A program made the translations under genes and the position numbers. A stretch of DNA of 64,000 nucleotides. Origin: Blasia pusilla. Lineage: Eukaryota > Marchantiophyta > Marchantiopsida > Blasiales. The notes beneath the pieces were generated by a model. It did not search any database. It was not told the origin of the DNA and saw only the letters and a program-made list of their open reading frames with translations. Where the stretch lies: NCBI GenBank assembly GCA_050084515.1, contig CM114272.1, positions 23,870,001 through 23,934,000 on the forward strand. Direction: 5' to 3'. Shown piece by piece: positions 1 to 10,879 of the stretch (positions within the stretch are counted from its first letter, which is position 1; each line of letters begins with the position of its first letter).

Positions 1-1244
1 TCCATCGCATGACCGAAGACATGGCGTCGTGATGCGTCTGATACTGACGGTAGTCCCATCACTCCTGTGGGAAATCCCATCACTCGCTCTCTCTCATCGG
101 CGTTGGGCTCCACCAATCGCTGAACCTGGTCATCCCAAACCAAGCCAGGACCAACCTCCTTGTATGCAGAGGAAGCGAGAAAACTCACAAACATGGGCAA
201 GGCTGCCCGCGGCCTCCATACCCTATTGACCACAGTAAACGGTGGTCGATCATCGTGCCTCATTGCCTGTGATCGACAACCTGGATCTAGAATGGAATCC
301 ACTAACAAATGGGAGGGGCGCTCCACTCTCGCATACGCCCTCCGTAACACCACATGGGGCACCAAGTTGGTCCACCATAGACGCGAGCAATGGGCTCTAG
401 AAACTACACTTGCCGCATCCAAGAACACTGCTGGGCCGATCCAGGCACGCACCTAATGAGCACTCGTCACCACCCGTGACCTGGAGTCTCCTAAGATCGG
501 CACATTCTCCACAATATAGGCTGGAGAACGAGATTGGTGCTCTTGCAAGTACTATTAGACCCTCAACATCTCCCAAAATAACATGGACCGAGTGTTAGCT
601 AACCCGCTGCCTCGTCCAACACTCGATTGGCCCTAACATGGCCAACCGAAAATGACCAAATCAATGGTCCCTACCCGCTCTAAGTCCTACGCCCCCAACA
701 ATGAAATATCCCTCGGTAGGGAACTCTGGTACCCATGTACCGCGGACGCACACAATAAGTCAGGAAAACGTAGGCGTAACTGTGCCACATATTGTAGTGA
801 GACGTGCCTTGCAACATCATCACTCTCCACATACAGATACTGCTGCACTTGCACTCTTGCCTACAAAATAACAGCTAACCCGGTGCTAATCCCTCCAAAG
901 AGATCTAACACTCGAATATACTCCTCCAAGATACAGCACACAATGGGTGTGGTATCCAAGGGTGTCATTGTAACACTCCCTTCTACCTCAGGTTCCTCAG
1001 ACCCATCACGCTCTGGTGCAAACGCCTCGCTCCACGCGGTCTGCACGTGCTCATCTGCCAATCATTGAAGCTCCTCGGTTGAGCCCCACAACGACACCTC
1101 TCCTCCATGGAATGATGCGGCTACCATAACACTCTTCTCCGTAGAAATGTCAGGAACGGGAGTATCCTCTGCATGGACATGTCCCTCAATCAAATCACTA
1201 GGCCAAATGATGGCACTGCTAAATGCTGCTAAGGTCGCCACCTC
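1..1244 (-). pseudogene. C5-cytosine DNA methyltransferase domain of a retrotransposon polyprotein (decayed, runs off the left edge)
   Basis: Reading the minus strand in one frame gives the ordered motifs of a C5-cytosine methyltransferase. Motif I is LDLFGGISTGLAVIL (864-908). Motif IV is DLVIFGWPC, with the catalytic Pro-Cys at 636-641. Motif VI is ENVPILGDS (483-509), motif VIII is SRLWWTN (366-386), motif IX is ERERVMGFPTG (63-95), and a motif X-like RRHVFGHAM lies at 3-29, with GHA where the family usually has GNA or GNS. Such enzymes methylate carbon 5 of cytosine using S-adenosylmethionine. The frame carries stops at 1062, 861, 687, 633, 555, 552 and 453, so this copy is dead. The stop at 633 falls directly after the catalytic Cys, where Gln is usual. 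The domain follows Gag and protease sequence in the same frame, so I infer it was part of a retroelement polyprotein. The GISTG motif I and the LFWE segment after motif IV recall DNMT3/DRM enzymes rather than MET1/CMT; that subtype is tentative. Confidence 0.85.
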
Positions 1245-1475
1245 TCATGGCCGTCGCTCGATCACTGTACATGTGAATCGAATGGGTAATGAGCTAAGGC
1301 GCCCATCACATGACTGCCATCTTGGTCTGTAGGATGCAGACTCCTCCCTGTAATCCAGGGAAAACCCAATCAGGTATAACATTGCTCCGTCCATCAAGAC
1401 GTCGTAGGACTCTGCATCAGTCATTATCGGAGAAAGACTGAGGAGTATGAGGATGAGTCTATGGGTCATCCCCAT
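1245..1475 (-). pseudogene. retroelement aspartic protease, C-terminal remnant
   Basis: This stretch encodes YDVLMDGAMLYLIGFSLDYR followed by a Tyr-Arg-Pro-Arg-Trp-Gln segment and LSSLPIRF. It resembles the C-terminal half of Ty3-type retroviral-like aspartic proteases, where a YDVLLG-type turn precedes strands ending in a Leu-Pro-hydrophobic-Arg pattern. The usual active-site Asp-Ser/Thr-Gly motif is not visible upstream, so the catalytic half seems to have been deleted. A short duplication (GAGAAAGACTGAGGA, twice within 1431-1499) and a 10-bp inverted repeat around 1455-1480 mark the likely rearrangement point. The frame matches both the zinc-knuckle part upstream and the methyltransferase domain downstream. 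A TGA at 1245 ends it. The protease assignment rests on pattern memory only. Confidence 0.5.
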
Positions 1476-1505
1476 AGACTACGAGAAAGACTGAGGAAGC
1501 GTAGT

Positions 1506-2412
1506 CTATTTTCTAGCTTCCCCTCGCTGTGGATCCAACTCTACAGCTGCTCCACGCGTCACAACTGCGGCGGCCTCCATCTGGGCAACCCCGCACATCC
1601 AACCAGGATCCTCCATATCTCTAGCTACTCCATATGATGTTGATGCCATGGATCCGGCATCGGGTAACCTCAATGCCATAGCGGCAATCTGCTCTTGTAG
1701 CTGATGTATCAGAGCAACCATCCCATCCTCACGTCCGGCGTCTCCCTCAGCGCGTCTAGGTGGTGGTACACTACCTCCTCCACAGGAAGCTCCACCACCT
1801 TGACGGGCAACTCAAGCTCCTCGTCCCCCAATGGGACCGCCTGATACACGATCTCTAGGCCCACTCGGATAGACTACTCGCTCTCGTGCCCTCTCTCGCC
1901 CTTGGTCTGGACATAACTCAGGATGTAAACTGAAACATCTAGCGCGTGTATGACCATACCTCTGACAATAGTCACATTGATAACCTCCTGGTGCAACACC
2001 ATCTCCCTCCTCCATGCTGAGGCACATGTCCATGACCTTGACGAGTGCAATCGCGCTTATGATGGGCTCCACCACATAACCAACAAGTAATAGTAGGCGG
2101 CTGCTGCTGAGCCGCATATGAAGGCGCAGGTCTCTGTGGCACGACCTCATGGTATCGTCCCTGAGCTCGTGGTGCCATAGTTGACCTATCTCGGAGTCCA
2201 TGTTATTGCACAGGTGGTGGAGCCAATCGTGACTGCTCTCGCCCAGAACCTATGGTGGCTACGCTCTCCTCCGCCATGTTGCACTCAATGTTCTTGGCGG
2301 TCCTAAAAACATCTCTCAACGTAGGAGAGGTGTTCATATGAAGCACCCGCTCCCGCACCCGTGTCCGATTTAGCATCGCGTACCATGATTGTATAGCCTG
2401 AGCCTCTGTCAC
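1506..2412 (-). pseudogene. retrotransposon Gag, C-terminal part with two zinc knuckles
   Basis: Minus-strand fragments encode the nucleocapsid end of a Gag protein, which would package element RNA. One frame (about 1972-2178) holds CWLCGGAHHKRDC, a slightly shortened CCHC knuckle. Another (1812-2201) holds CDYCQRYGHTRARC, a standard CX2CX4HX4C knuckle. The 2203-2412 fragment (TEAQAIQSWYAMLNRTRVRE and following) fits the capsid end. A Gln-rich helical segment follows the knuckles (1680-1721, VALIHQLQEQIAAMALRL). At least one frameshift lies between the two knuckles. The second knuckle shares the frame of the downstream protease and methyltransferase remnants. Confidence 0.75.
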
Positions 2413-2466
2413 CCCCTAAGTGGCGTTGATCAATCGGTGCAAGGGAGTGTAAGCCTCACGCAAACT

Positions 2467-2940
2467 CTAACCTCGGCACCTCTGGAAGTCGTGGATCCTC
2501 CGCAACTTCTCTGTCTGTACCCCTTGGTAGGTACAGACGGAGAAGCAAATATGAGTTCTCTGAGATGCATATATCTCAGAGAACTCATAATAATCGTCCA
2601 TGGGTGCCCCCTCTACATGCTGGAACATATTGTTCCATGCTGTAAACAGGTTTAACTCTCTAGAGTTCTTGGCCCGTTGGGAGTTGCACCAACTCTTGAA
2701 CTCTGCTATGAAATCATGCCACTCAATCGTGCCTACTGCACCCGAAAACCTATGCGGTCCTCTACCCATGTCGTCCATCTCGTACGCCCAACAGGTAGGA
2801 CCACTCACAATGTGTGGCGATGTGCTCACAAACTCCTGTACACCCTCCCCCTCATCTGACGATGACACAAAAGGAGGTCGAGGTGGTCCCTCACGTGGAG
2901 ACCCTCGAAACCTCGCGCCACTCTACATAAAACCTCTAGA
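2467..2940 (-). pseudogene. retrotransposon Gag, capsid-like N-terminal part
   Basis: The minus strand encodes an acidic lead (SSSDEGEGVQEF) and then a Gag capsid-like segment with HRFSGAVGTIEWHDFIAEF, SWCNSQRAKNSRELNLFTAW and a DDYYEF stretch. The pattern of a hydrophobic residue with Trp followed by a Phe-rich helix and a Tyr-Tyr pair is typical of plant Ty3 Gag (retrotrans_gag family). The frame closes near 2484 and resumes, broken, at 2412. The start codon is not clear: a stop lies near 2925 and the amino end may be lost. The fragment also contains two strong hairpins (separate entry). Confidence 0.65.
2506..2588. repeat. two adjacent near-perfect hairpins inside gag
   Basis: The first inverted repeat pairs 2506-2521 with 2530-2545 (16-bp arms, one mismatch, 8-nt loop). 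The second pairs 2551-2566 with 2573-2588 (16-bp perfect arms, 6-nt loop). They are separated by five bases and lie within the Gag-like region. Confidence 0.85.
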
Positions 2941-2959
2941 GCTACTCTCGGGTTCACCA

Positions 2960-3861
2960 CCTCGCTTCTCAAAGTCCTGAACGGACGTTGTGATGAACCT
3001 CATGCCCCTCTCACCCGATCACTCTCAACCTCGTGAGTAATCCCTCAATCACTCATCCCAAACATGCGGCACTCAATCTACATTCTCCCTCCCCGAGACG
3101 TGTAATGTGCGACAACACGCGGCGTGGTGCGACAAATCGACCAGGCTATCATCTCATCGACAACCTACCCTTAACTCCGGACATCCCACACAGGTCTATG
3201 TCTCCTAAACTATATACATGAATGATACTCTCAACATCCACACAATCCAATATCCCCAAAGAAACTACCCAAATCCAAGAATCCCTCACACGTGCAAGGT
3301 TAAGGACCATAATGGATAACCTGAACACATGTCGATGTCGCTCCTCAGCAACTGCAAATCTTGACCCCAACTCGGTCGTGAAGATAAATCCTCCAATCAG
3401 CAAGTTGTACTCCTCTCGTATTGACGCTACTCAACCTCCTCAATGTGCGGTGCAGGTCGAGCTGTCCAATGGGGCACGGAACGGCTACAAACAGCACGGC
3501 ACTCGAGAATGGGGTGCGGCACTCGGCAGCATACCCTCCTCAATCAGCAATTTACACGCTCTGCTCCTTTGAAGGAGCGGTTCCGCGATTGAGACGGTGC
3601 GGTGTGGCCATGAGATGGTGCAGTGCGGCCATGAGCGGCACGGCGCAGCAATTGGGGGCGCGTTGCGGTTACGGGCGTCACGGCACGGTACTCGATCGTG
3701 GTTGAGCGACTACCAATCACAACATAGCAGCATGAAATCAAAACTCAAACACCATAATTGAGGTCATCTGCCATCACTAGTTGATGATGACAATGGCGGC
3801 CAAAACAAAGTACGTGGTGGTGACGCAAGTCACAGAATTAACGAAAGTCCTGGAAGACCCT
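2960..3861. other. retroelement flank, no gene seen
   Basis: Upstream of the Gag remnant with respect to its strand. From about 3400 to 3720 the sequence is GC-rich with recurring GGTGCGGC and GGCACGG words. I see no primer-binding site matching initiator tRNA-Met and no clear LTR terminus. It may be the element's leader or LTR, but the sequence does not prove it. Confidence 0.35.
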
Positions 3862-5100
3862 CCACTCCGTAATGGCGGCAATGGCAACCAAAGGGTGGAC
3901 AACGAACGGTGGACCACCGTCCGGTTGATGGTGACGGCCAACCGGTGACGGTGATAGTTGACCATTGACAGTGACTGTCGACCGTCAATGGCAAACCTTT
4001 GACGGTGACTATGACGGCAACGGCTGCCGCCGGCGTGGCGGCTGGTTTAGGGTTTAAACAATTTAACCTTAAAAATCGCCTAGCAATGGCAGTTTTGCAA
4101 GATTGACCATAAATTTTTGCTCGCAACTCCAAATTGTGCAATCTTTATTGTACATCGTGAACCACTTCACGATCTACGATACGTGAAAAAATATTTAGAA
4201 TCAGACATTCCAGTAAAAACTGACAGGGACTGTTGTAAAGCCCAATGTCTCTTTCTCCTACACAAAATTTGGCAGCGCTTCCGCGTTGATTTCTCCCAAC
4301 GAAAATATAAAAGCTATAAAAATACAAATCAGCAAGCTACATGGTGCTCTCGAGACCGCCCGCATGGGGCAACCCGCCCCCATAATCAATCCCTATCAGA
4401 AATTGGGTAGCGCTTCCACGTGCCACTCTTCCACACAAAAAATTGGCAAATGCAAAGAACAATCAACGCAGCCCTTGCTCCGATGAGCACTCCCATGAGC
4501 CGCTAAATAGGGAACATGGTCCCCAACCTGCAAAAACACCGAGTGACCAGCGAGCTCCCCCATGAAGCTCTCTCATTCTCTCTTTGTAAAGTAAGATCCA
4601 ATCTCTCTCTACACCATCTCACACCATAGCTCTCAAAGGTGTGCACTCTCTCTCATGTCAAACCAAACCCACTCTCCTAATGAGAGGCTTGGGTTATACT
4701 CACAAGGCAAGGGACCAAAGCTCCTCCGCCTTATGCCAAGAGGTTCAACAAAGAGAGAATGAGCTCTCAAGCTCTCTCTCTTGGAGGTATATCCCCTTCC
4801 CTCTCCCAAGCCCTCTCAACGGTAACTTATGCTCGTTGGTCACCTCCTTGGCTCTAGACCTGCTTTAGCTGGTCAAGGGCCACTTCAGAAAGTAGAAATT
4901 CAACTATCCATAACATGGAAACTTACCCAAAATAGTAAGTTTCTATATATGGCTCCAAATGAGCCGAAACGAAGGGGAAACCTGCTCTCTCAGGTTTCCC
5001 GGGGCCTCAACAGGTCATCCTCGACCTCCTGGGCCTATCCTCCACTACTTGTGCAAACGCTTTGCTAGATCCCATCGATCTATCCTAAGAGTCGTGACAA
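3862..5100. repeat. local repeat family, copy 1
   Basis: It begins with a GC-rich block of GGTGACGG/GGCGGC words leading to a GGTTTAGGGTTT box near 4047. A stretch containing CTAGCAATGG and ACACAAAATTTGGCAGCGCT follows, then pyrimidine-rich CTCTCTC runs. It ends with an ATGAGCCGAAACGAAGGGGA / CAGGTTTCCCGGGGCCTCA segment and AGTCGTGACA. The same ordered blocks recur in copies 2 and 3. No coding capacity is recognised; it may be a non-autonomous element or LTR-derived sequence. Confidence 0.75.
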
Positions 5101-5139
5101 TTTTCGTGCGCATACACATCGCTACACAACATACATCAT

Positions 5140-5425
5140 CGCAACGGTAACCTATGCTCGCAGGTCACCTTCTTGGCTCTTGATCTGCTGTAGCGGGTCA
5201 AGGGCCACTTCCAAAAGTGGAAAGTCAACTATCCCCAATATAGAAACTTACCCAAAATAGTAAGTTTATCTATATGGCTCCAGATGAGCCAAAACGAAGG
5301 GAAAACCTGCTCTCTCAGGTTTCTCGGGGCCTCAACAGGTCATCCTGGACCTCATAGGCCTACCCTCCACTACTCGTACAGACGCTATGCTAGATCCCTT
5401 CGATCTATCATAGCAGTCATGACAC
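5140..5425. repeat. local repeat family, partial copy (3' third only)
   Basis: Repeats the segment at about 4821-5098 (GGTAACCTATGCTCG through the CAGGTTTC block to the gatctatc/gtcatgac end), directly after copy 1. Confidence 0.75.
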
Positions 5426-6606
5426 GGCAATGGCAACCAAAGGGTGGACAACGGACGAACGCGGCTCTTAGCAGCGCTAGGCGGCGGCCGACGGTGGACC
5501 ATTGACGGTGATGGCCGCCACCGGCGTGGCGGCTGGTTTAGGGTTTGAACAATTTAACCCTAAAAATTGCCTAGCAATGGTAGTTTTGCAAGATTAACCA
5601 TAACTTTTTTCTCGCAGCTCCAAATTGCGCACTGTATATTGTACAATGTGTACAACTTCACAATCTATGACGTTGTCAAAAAATATTTTGAATTGGACAT
5701 TTCAGTAAAAACTAACAAAGACTGTTATAAAGCCCAATGTTTCTTTCTCCTACACAAAATTTGGCAGCGCTTCCCTGCTGATTTCTCCCAACGAAAACGT
5801 AAAACCTATGAAAATATAAATCAACAAGCTACATGGTGCTCCCAAGAGCACTGGCATGGGGAAACTTGCCCCCATACTCAATCCCTATCAAAAAATTGGG
5901 CAGTGCTTCCGTGCGCCACTCTTCCACACGAAAAATTGGTAAAGGAAACATCACAAGTAAGCGGCTCTTGCTCCAGTGAGCACTCCCACGAACCGTTGAA
6001 CGGGGAATACAATTTCCAACCTGCAAAACCAGCAAGTGAGCAGCGAGCTCCCCCATGAAGCTCTGTCACTCACTCATTCTCTCTTAGTAAAATAAGATCC
6101 AATCTCTCTCACAACATCATAGTTCTCACATGTGTGCACTCTCACATGTCTCTCGCAATGTCAAACCAAACCCGCTCTCCTAATGAGAGGCTTGGGTTAC
6201 ACACACAAGGCAAGCAAGACCATAGCTTTGCCGCCTCATGCCAAGAGGTTCAACAAAGAGAGAATGAGCTCTCAAGCTCTCTCTCCTTGAGGTATACCCC
6301 TTCCCTCTCCCAAGCTCTCTCCATGGTAACCTATGCTCCCAATTCACCTCCTTGGCTCTTGACCTGATGTAGGAGGTCAAGAGACACTTACCAAAAATAG
6401 AAAGTTGATCATATATTCAAAATGGTACTTACCTAAAATAATAAGTTTCTCAATATGGCTCCAAATGAGCCGAAACAAAGGGGAAACCTGCTCTCTCAGG
6501 TTTCCCGGGGCCTCAGCAGGTCATCCTCGACCTACTAAGCCTGTCCTCCGCTACTCACGAAGGCGCTCTACTAGATCTCACCAATCTATCCTAAAAGACG
6601 TGACAC
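5426..6606. repeat. local repeat family, copy 2
   Basis: Matches copy 1 block for block. GGCAATGGCAACCAAAGGGT is shared exactly, as is the GGCGTGGCGGCTGGTTTAGG box, and the ACACAAAATTTGGCAGCGCT, CTCCTAATGAGAGGCTTGGG and CAGGTTTCCCGGGGCCTCA blocks follow in order. Shared landmarks lie about 1.49 kb from those in copy 1. Confidence 0.8.
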
Positions 6607-6614
6607 CCCAATAA

Positions 6615-7390
6615 GTGGGTCAAGTCCCTAAATATTTCTTTTTTTCACTCAACTTCTAGCTCAAAGGACATGTGCTCTTGTCCCATCCACTAAGATAACA
6701 ATCATTTTATTTTTCAACCCCTCACTCAAGGAGTTACCAAAGAAAATCGGAAATTTCACTCACACCTTGGGACGGTGGCTATGGCAACCTAACAAAAATG
6801 ATGTCACATCTTATTACGACGTAGGTAGAGTTCTATCGCGTCGACGGCATAGAGAGTCAACGGGTGTTTGGGTGTAACTTCGTCCCGAGATGTCAGATGA
6901 GGTTGGCGACAAGTTTGTTGTGTCACGAACTTTATTTATGGAGATCTCCCTATTTGGTCTTAGGCTCTCAGATGATGCGTTGACCGAGTCAACGGTCATC
7001 CGACAACATATGCACGTACGTTACCGTTTGAGGCTATTTTTGGGGGAAGAGCCTTTTGGCTCTTCCCAAGGATATAAGAGTGAGAGAGATGGCTTTTTCA
7101 AGCCATCTTTCTCATGTTGAGCCTTAGGAGCTCCTCTCTTGCATAGACGTATGTGGGTGTGTAGGAGTTAGGGTGCTAGCGTCCGGATTCCCTCATAGTA
7201 GAGGATGGATGTGGTTCGATATGCCGATGTAGATTCATAAGTGGATTTCTAGGCCGGGTGAGTCATTTTTACTACTCTTGATTTTTACATGAGAAAGATA
7301 TATGCGTGAGTTTGTTTGGTTATGTGTGGATCTACTCGTATGTTGGGGAAGATCGGTGTTGTGTGGTGTGTAGATGTGACCAGCGATGTG
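6615..7390 (+). mobile_element. LTR-like dispersed element with hairpin and TATA-type core, copy A
   Basis: It sits between local repeat copies 2 and 3. Its core is an AGAGCC-TTTT-GGCTCT inverted repeat followed by CCCAAGGATATAAGAG, which reads as a TATA box. A homologous block lies inverted at 46010-46680 and a partial one at 13970-14095. The promoter-like core with conserved sequence on both sides suggests an LTR or a short LTR-type element. No paired second LTR, primer site or coding region is visible close by, so the class is inferred. Confidence 0.6.
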
Positions 7391-7404
7391 TATATGCACG
7401 ACAA

Positions 7405-8412
7405 TGATCCTAACTCCGTGCTCCAATCTCCAAATTGTGCACCGTTTCTTCATCAACGTACAGAGCTTCCCGATCTACGACCTCCTTAAATTGATTTTTC
7501 CATTAGATCTCTCACCAAAACTTGACGGGGACTGTCGTACAACCCAACGTCTCTTTCTCCTACACAAAATTTGGGAGCACTTCCGCGTTCATTTCTCCCA
7601 AAGAAATTTGAAAACCTGTCACAAAACAAACCAACAAACTACACGGTGCTCCCACGAGTACCAGCATGGAGCAATCCACCCCCATACTCAATTCTTATCG
7701 AATTGGGCAGTGCTTCCGCGTGCCACTCTCCCGTACAAAAATCAGCAAAGCGAAACGGCAAACTCGCACGGCTCTTGCTCTAGTTAGTACTCCCATGAGC
7801 CATGAAGCCGGGAACACGGTCCCCCAACCAGCACCAAACATTGAGCAACCAGCGAGCTCCCCCATGAAGCTCTCTCACTCACTCATTCTCTCTTTGTAAA
7901 TCAAGTAGATCCAATCTCTCTCAACACCATAGCTTTCAAATGTGTGCACTCTCACATGTCTCTCTCAATGTCAAACCAAACCCACTCTCCTAATGAGAGT
8001 TTTGGTTTACACTCACAAGGCAAGGAGGACCATAGCTCCTCCCCTTCATGCTAAGAGGTTCAACTAATAAAGAATGAGTTCTCAAGCTCTCTCTCCTTAA
8101 GGTATATCCCCTTCCCTCTCCCAAGCTCTCTTCTCGGTAACCTATGCTCTTGGTCACCTCCTTGGCTCTTGACCTGTTGTAGCGAGTCAAGGGCCATTTT
8201 CCAAAGTGGAAATTCAACTCTACCAAATATGGAAACTTACCAAAATTAGTAAGTTCTCTAGATGGCTCCAAATGAGCCGAAACGAAGGGAAAACTTGCTC
8301 TCTCAAGTTTCTCAAGACCTCAGCAGGTCATCCTCGACCTCTTGAGCGTGTCCTCCTCTACTCACAAAGGCGCTCTATCATATCTCTCCCATCTATCCTA
8401 AAAAGTCATGAC
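7405..8412. repeat. local repeat family, copy 3 (lacks the GC-rich head)
   Basis: It starts at the CTCCAAATTGTGCACCG block, equivalent to about 4125 in copy 1, and follows the other copies to the final AGTCATGACA. The GC-rich head and the GGTTTAGGGTTT box are absent. Confidence 0.75.
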
Positions 8413-10870
8413 AAAGGCAATCCCATGATGTTCACTAAAGACTCACTTCTCACATTCGTCTAACTATCTATGATAATCATAGCACTTAAGGTTAGATTTT
8501 CCAATAGGGCTTCGATCTTTTCATTCACATTCCCCATCTATATCGCTAGTCTAGTCATACCCAACCAATTGTAATTTGGACCTAAGTAACCCTTCACCTT
8601 TGTTGTTTCCGACATTACTTGCTTAAAAGAATCTTGTAGTACCAACTTGAATGGTATTCCATATTTGTAGAAATATTTTACCCATATGTCATTTGCAACT
8701 TCTATTCCTTGGAGGTTGAAAGAACTTCTATTCCTTGGAGGTTGAAAGAACCCCTTAGATCATCTTGCTTCCTTCAATTATTACTACTTGGTTCACTTAG
8801 CCCAACTACTACTCTACACTATCATTGGACACTAAATAAATGATACTTCTTATCTCCTGCAAATTTGGATGGAACGATCTCGTCTCCTCCACTTTACTCG
8901 ATTGTCTTACTTTCCTTCTCTGTCCATTTTCCACAACCTTATTTCACATATATTTTTGATCTGGAAGACAAATATTGTTTTTTATGACTAAAAAATGAAG
9001 GAATTATGCAAAAAAAGATGGGGATAATGATTGTATTGGTTTAGTATTGTTATTTTTATTATAGGAACCTATTAAAATCATATATTTATAACACAAATAA
9101 TAGTAAAGATGTATGAGTCATGTAGTAGTCATAACTTACCACTTGTTTGGTTGCCAAAGTCATACTTGACCGACTAAGAACAACCATTAAAGCTTTCATG
9201 AGTAATTTTTTTTCTCATGTCCCAATTTTTTAGCCCATCCAACGATTAGAATTTATTTACATTAACTTAAAATAATTATAATACCATGCCATAATTTGGA
9301 ACTATATGTTTTATTGCTTTGTTATTATGGAGCCAATGTCTTGTAAATATAATATTACTAAAACTCATGATTATCTAAAATTGATGATTTCTTTTCATGG
9401 CATGTGTGGCCCTGTGATGATTATTTATATATTTTGGTTTAAATATGGAAAAAGTGTATAAATGGAGTTATAAATAACAACTATTAGGTGGTGCCGTGCC
9501 ATGCACAAGCATTTCTAGTTTTGAATTACCCATCCTCAGTGTATAATTGAATTCTAACTATCCTATTGGCTTAAATAACAAGCGATTCTATTGGTTAAGA
9601 ATAACATGTGTAGAAAAGAGAGGTGATCTCAAAATGAAGACGCGCTTTCTAATATAAAAAAATTATAAGATAAATTTAAATTGAGTACATTTGAAATTTT
9701 CTATTCCGACAAGATTCTCTAAAAAATTGCAAAATATTAAGATTTCATTGGTTATCTTCTTTGCAAACTTAAATCCCATCCGACACTGTAAACTTACACT
9801 TTTTGGAATAACGTTATAAAACCATGTGTACAAAGTGGGAGAGATGTATAGTAAGACAACCCACATCTATATTCTAGTCTTAAAAGTTGAGATAGCCTAT
9901 GTGACTATGGTTAAAAGATGAATGAATCTTTTTGGCATCATTCCATTTCTTTACTTGAAATTAAAAGCCATACTTAGAATTTTGACTTTCATTTTTTTAA
10001 ATTCCCTATGCCAAAATAATCTAAACCGTTGAAAATATTGTAAATACATTTTTTTTCCACTCCTCCAAAGTATTAGGATCCTCCAACGATTAGATTTCAA
10101 CTGGTCTATTCTACCAAAAAACTTCTTTGGATAATTTGAATACTTGAGATATTATCATAAGTTCATTTGTTTTTTTTTTAAATGACACAATCTCAATTTT
10201 TTCTTGGATGTGGAACTCCATTTCATTTCAAAAAATACACAAATTTTATTGATGTGTATCATCATTTATTTAAAATTTCTCCTATTAAAAATATAGAATT
10301 TGAAAATAAGAAATATTCACCAACATATTTGTAATTTAATTCATTTTGTTAATATGGTACAAGATGGTTTAAAAAAATTTAATTGCAATGATAGCCTTTT
10401 GCAACTATTCGATGATTTTTAAACTTTATAGGATCCGATAAAATTAGATGTGAATGGTTTAAATATTATCATATATTCTCTAATATTTTTAAATTTATTT
10501 CCATTATTTATCACTCTATATACGGAATTCTATATCCTTAAGACCTCAAAAAATATAAATCTTTATAATTAAAAGAGGATGGAATTAGAAGAAACCCTCT
10601 TCAGGTGTTCACACCTGTCTTTTAAGGGTTTTTATTTATGTTGACACATGTCACTTTAAGAGAGGGAGTTCACTTAAGGGAACATATTAAGAGAAATAAA
10701 GAGCATAAGCATTAAAAAAGTTGAATATTGTATAGCATGGGCACCAACTAATATTTTAATATAAGAATTACTTGTTGGAAAAAATAACAAAAATATGAGT
10801 TTGATAAAGTAGAAACATGAAACAAAGGAAATAAATATTTTTATATATTAAAATTTATATTATTTATATA
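8413..10870. other. AT-rich intergenic DNA
   Basis: No gene is seen. It contains an exact 26-bp tandem duplication (8697-8722 and 8723-8748). At about 9515-9655 there is a copy of a dispersed repeat that recurs at about 60935-61080 (shared words TTTTGAATTACCCAT, GTGTATAATTGAATTC, ATCCTATTGGCTTA). Confidence 0.6.
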
Positions 10871-10879
10871 TGTAATAAT

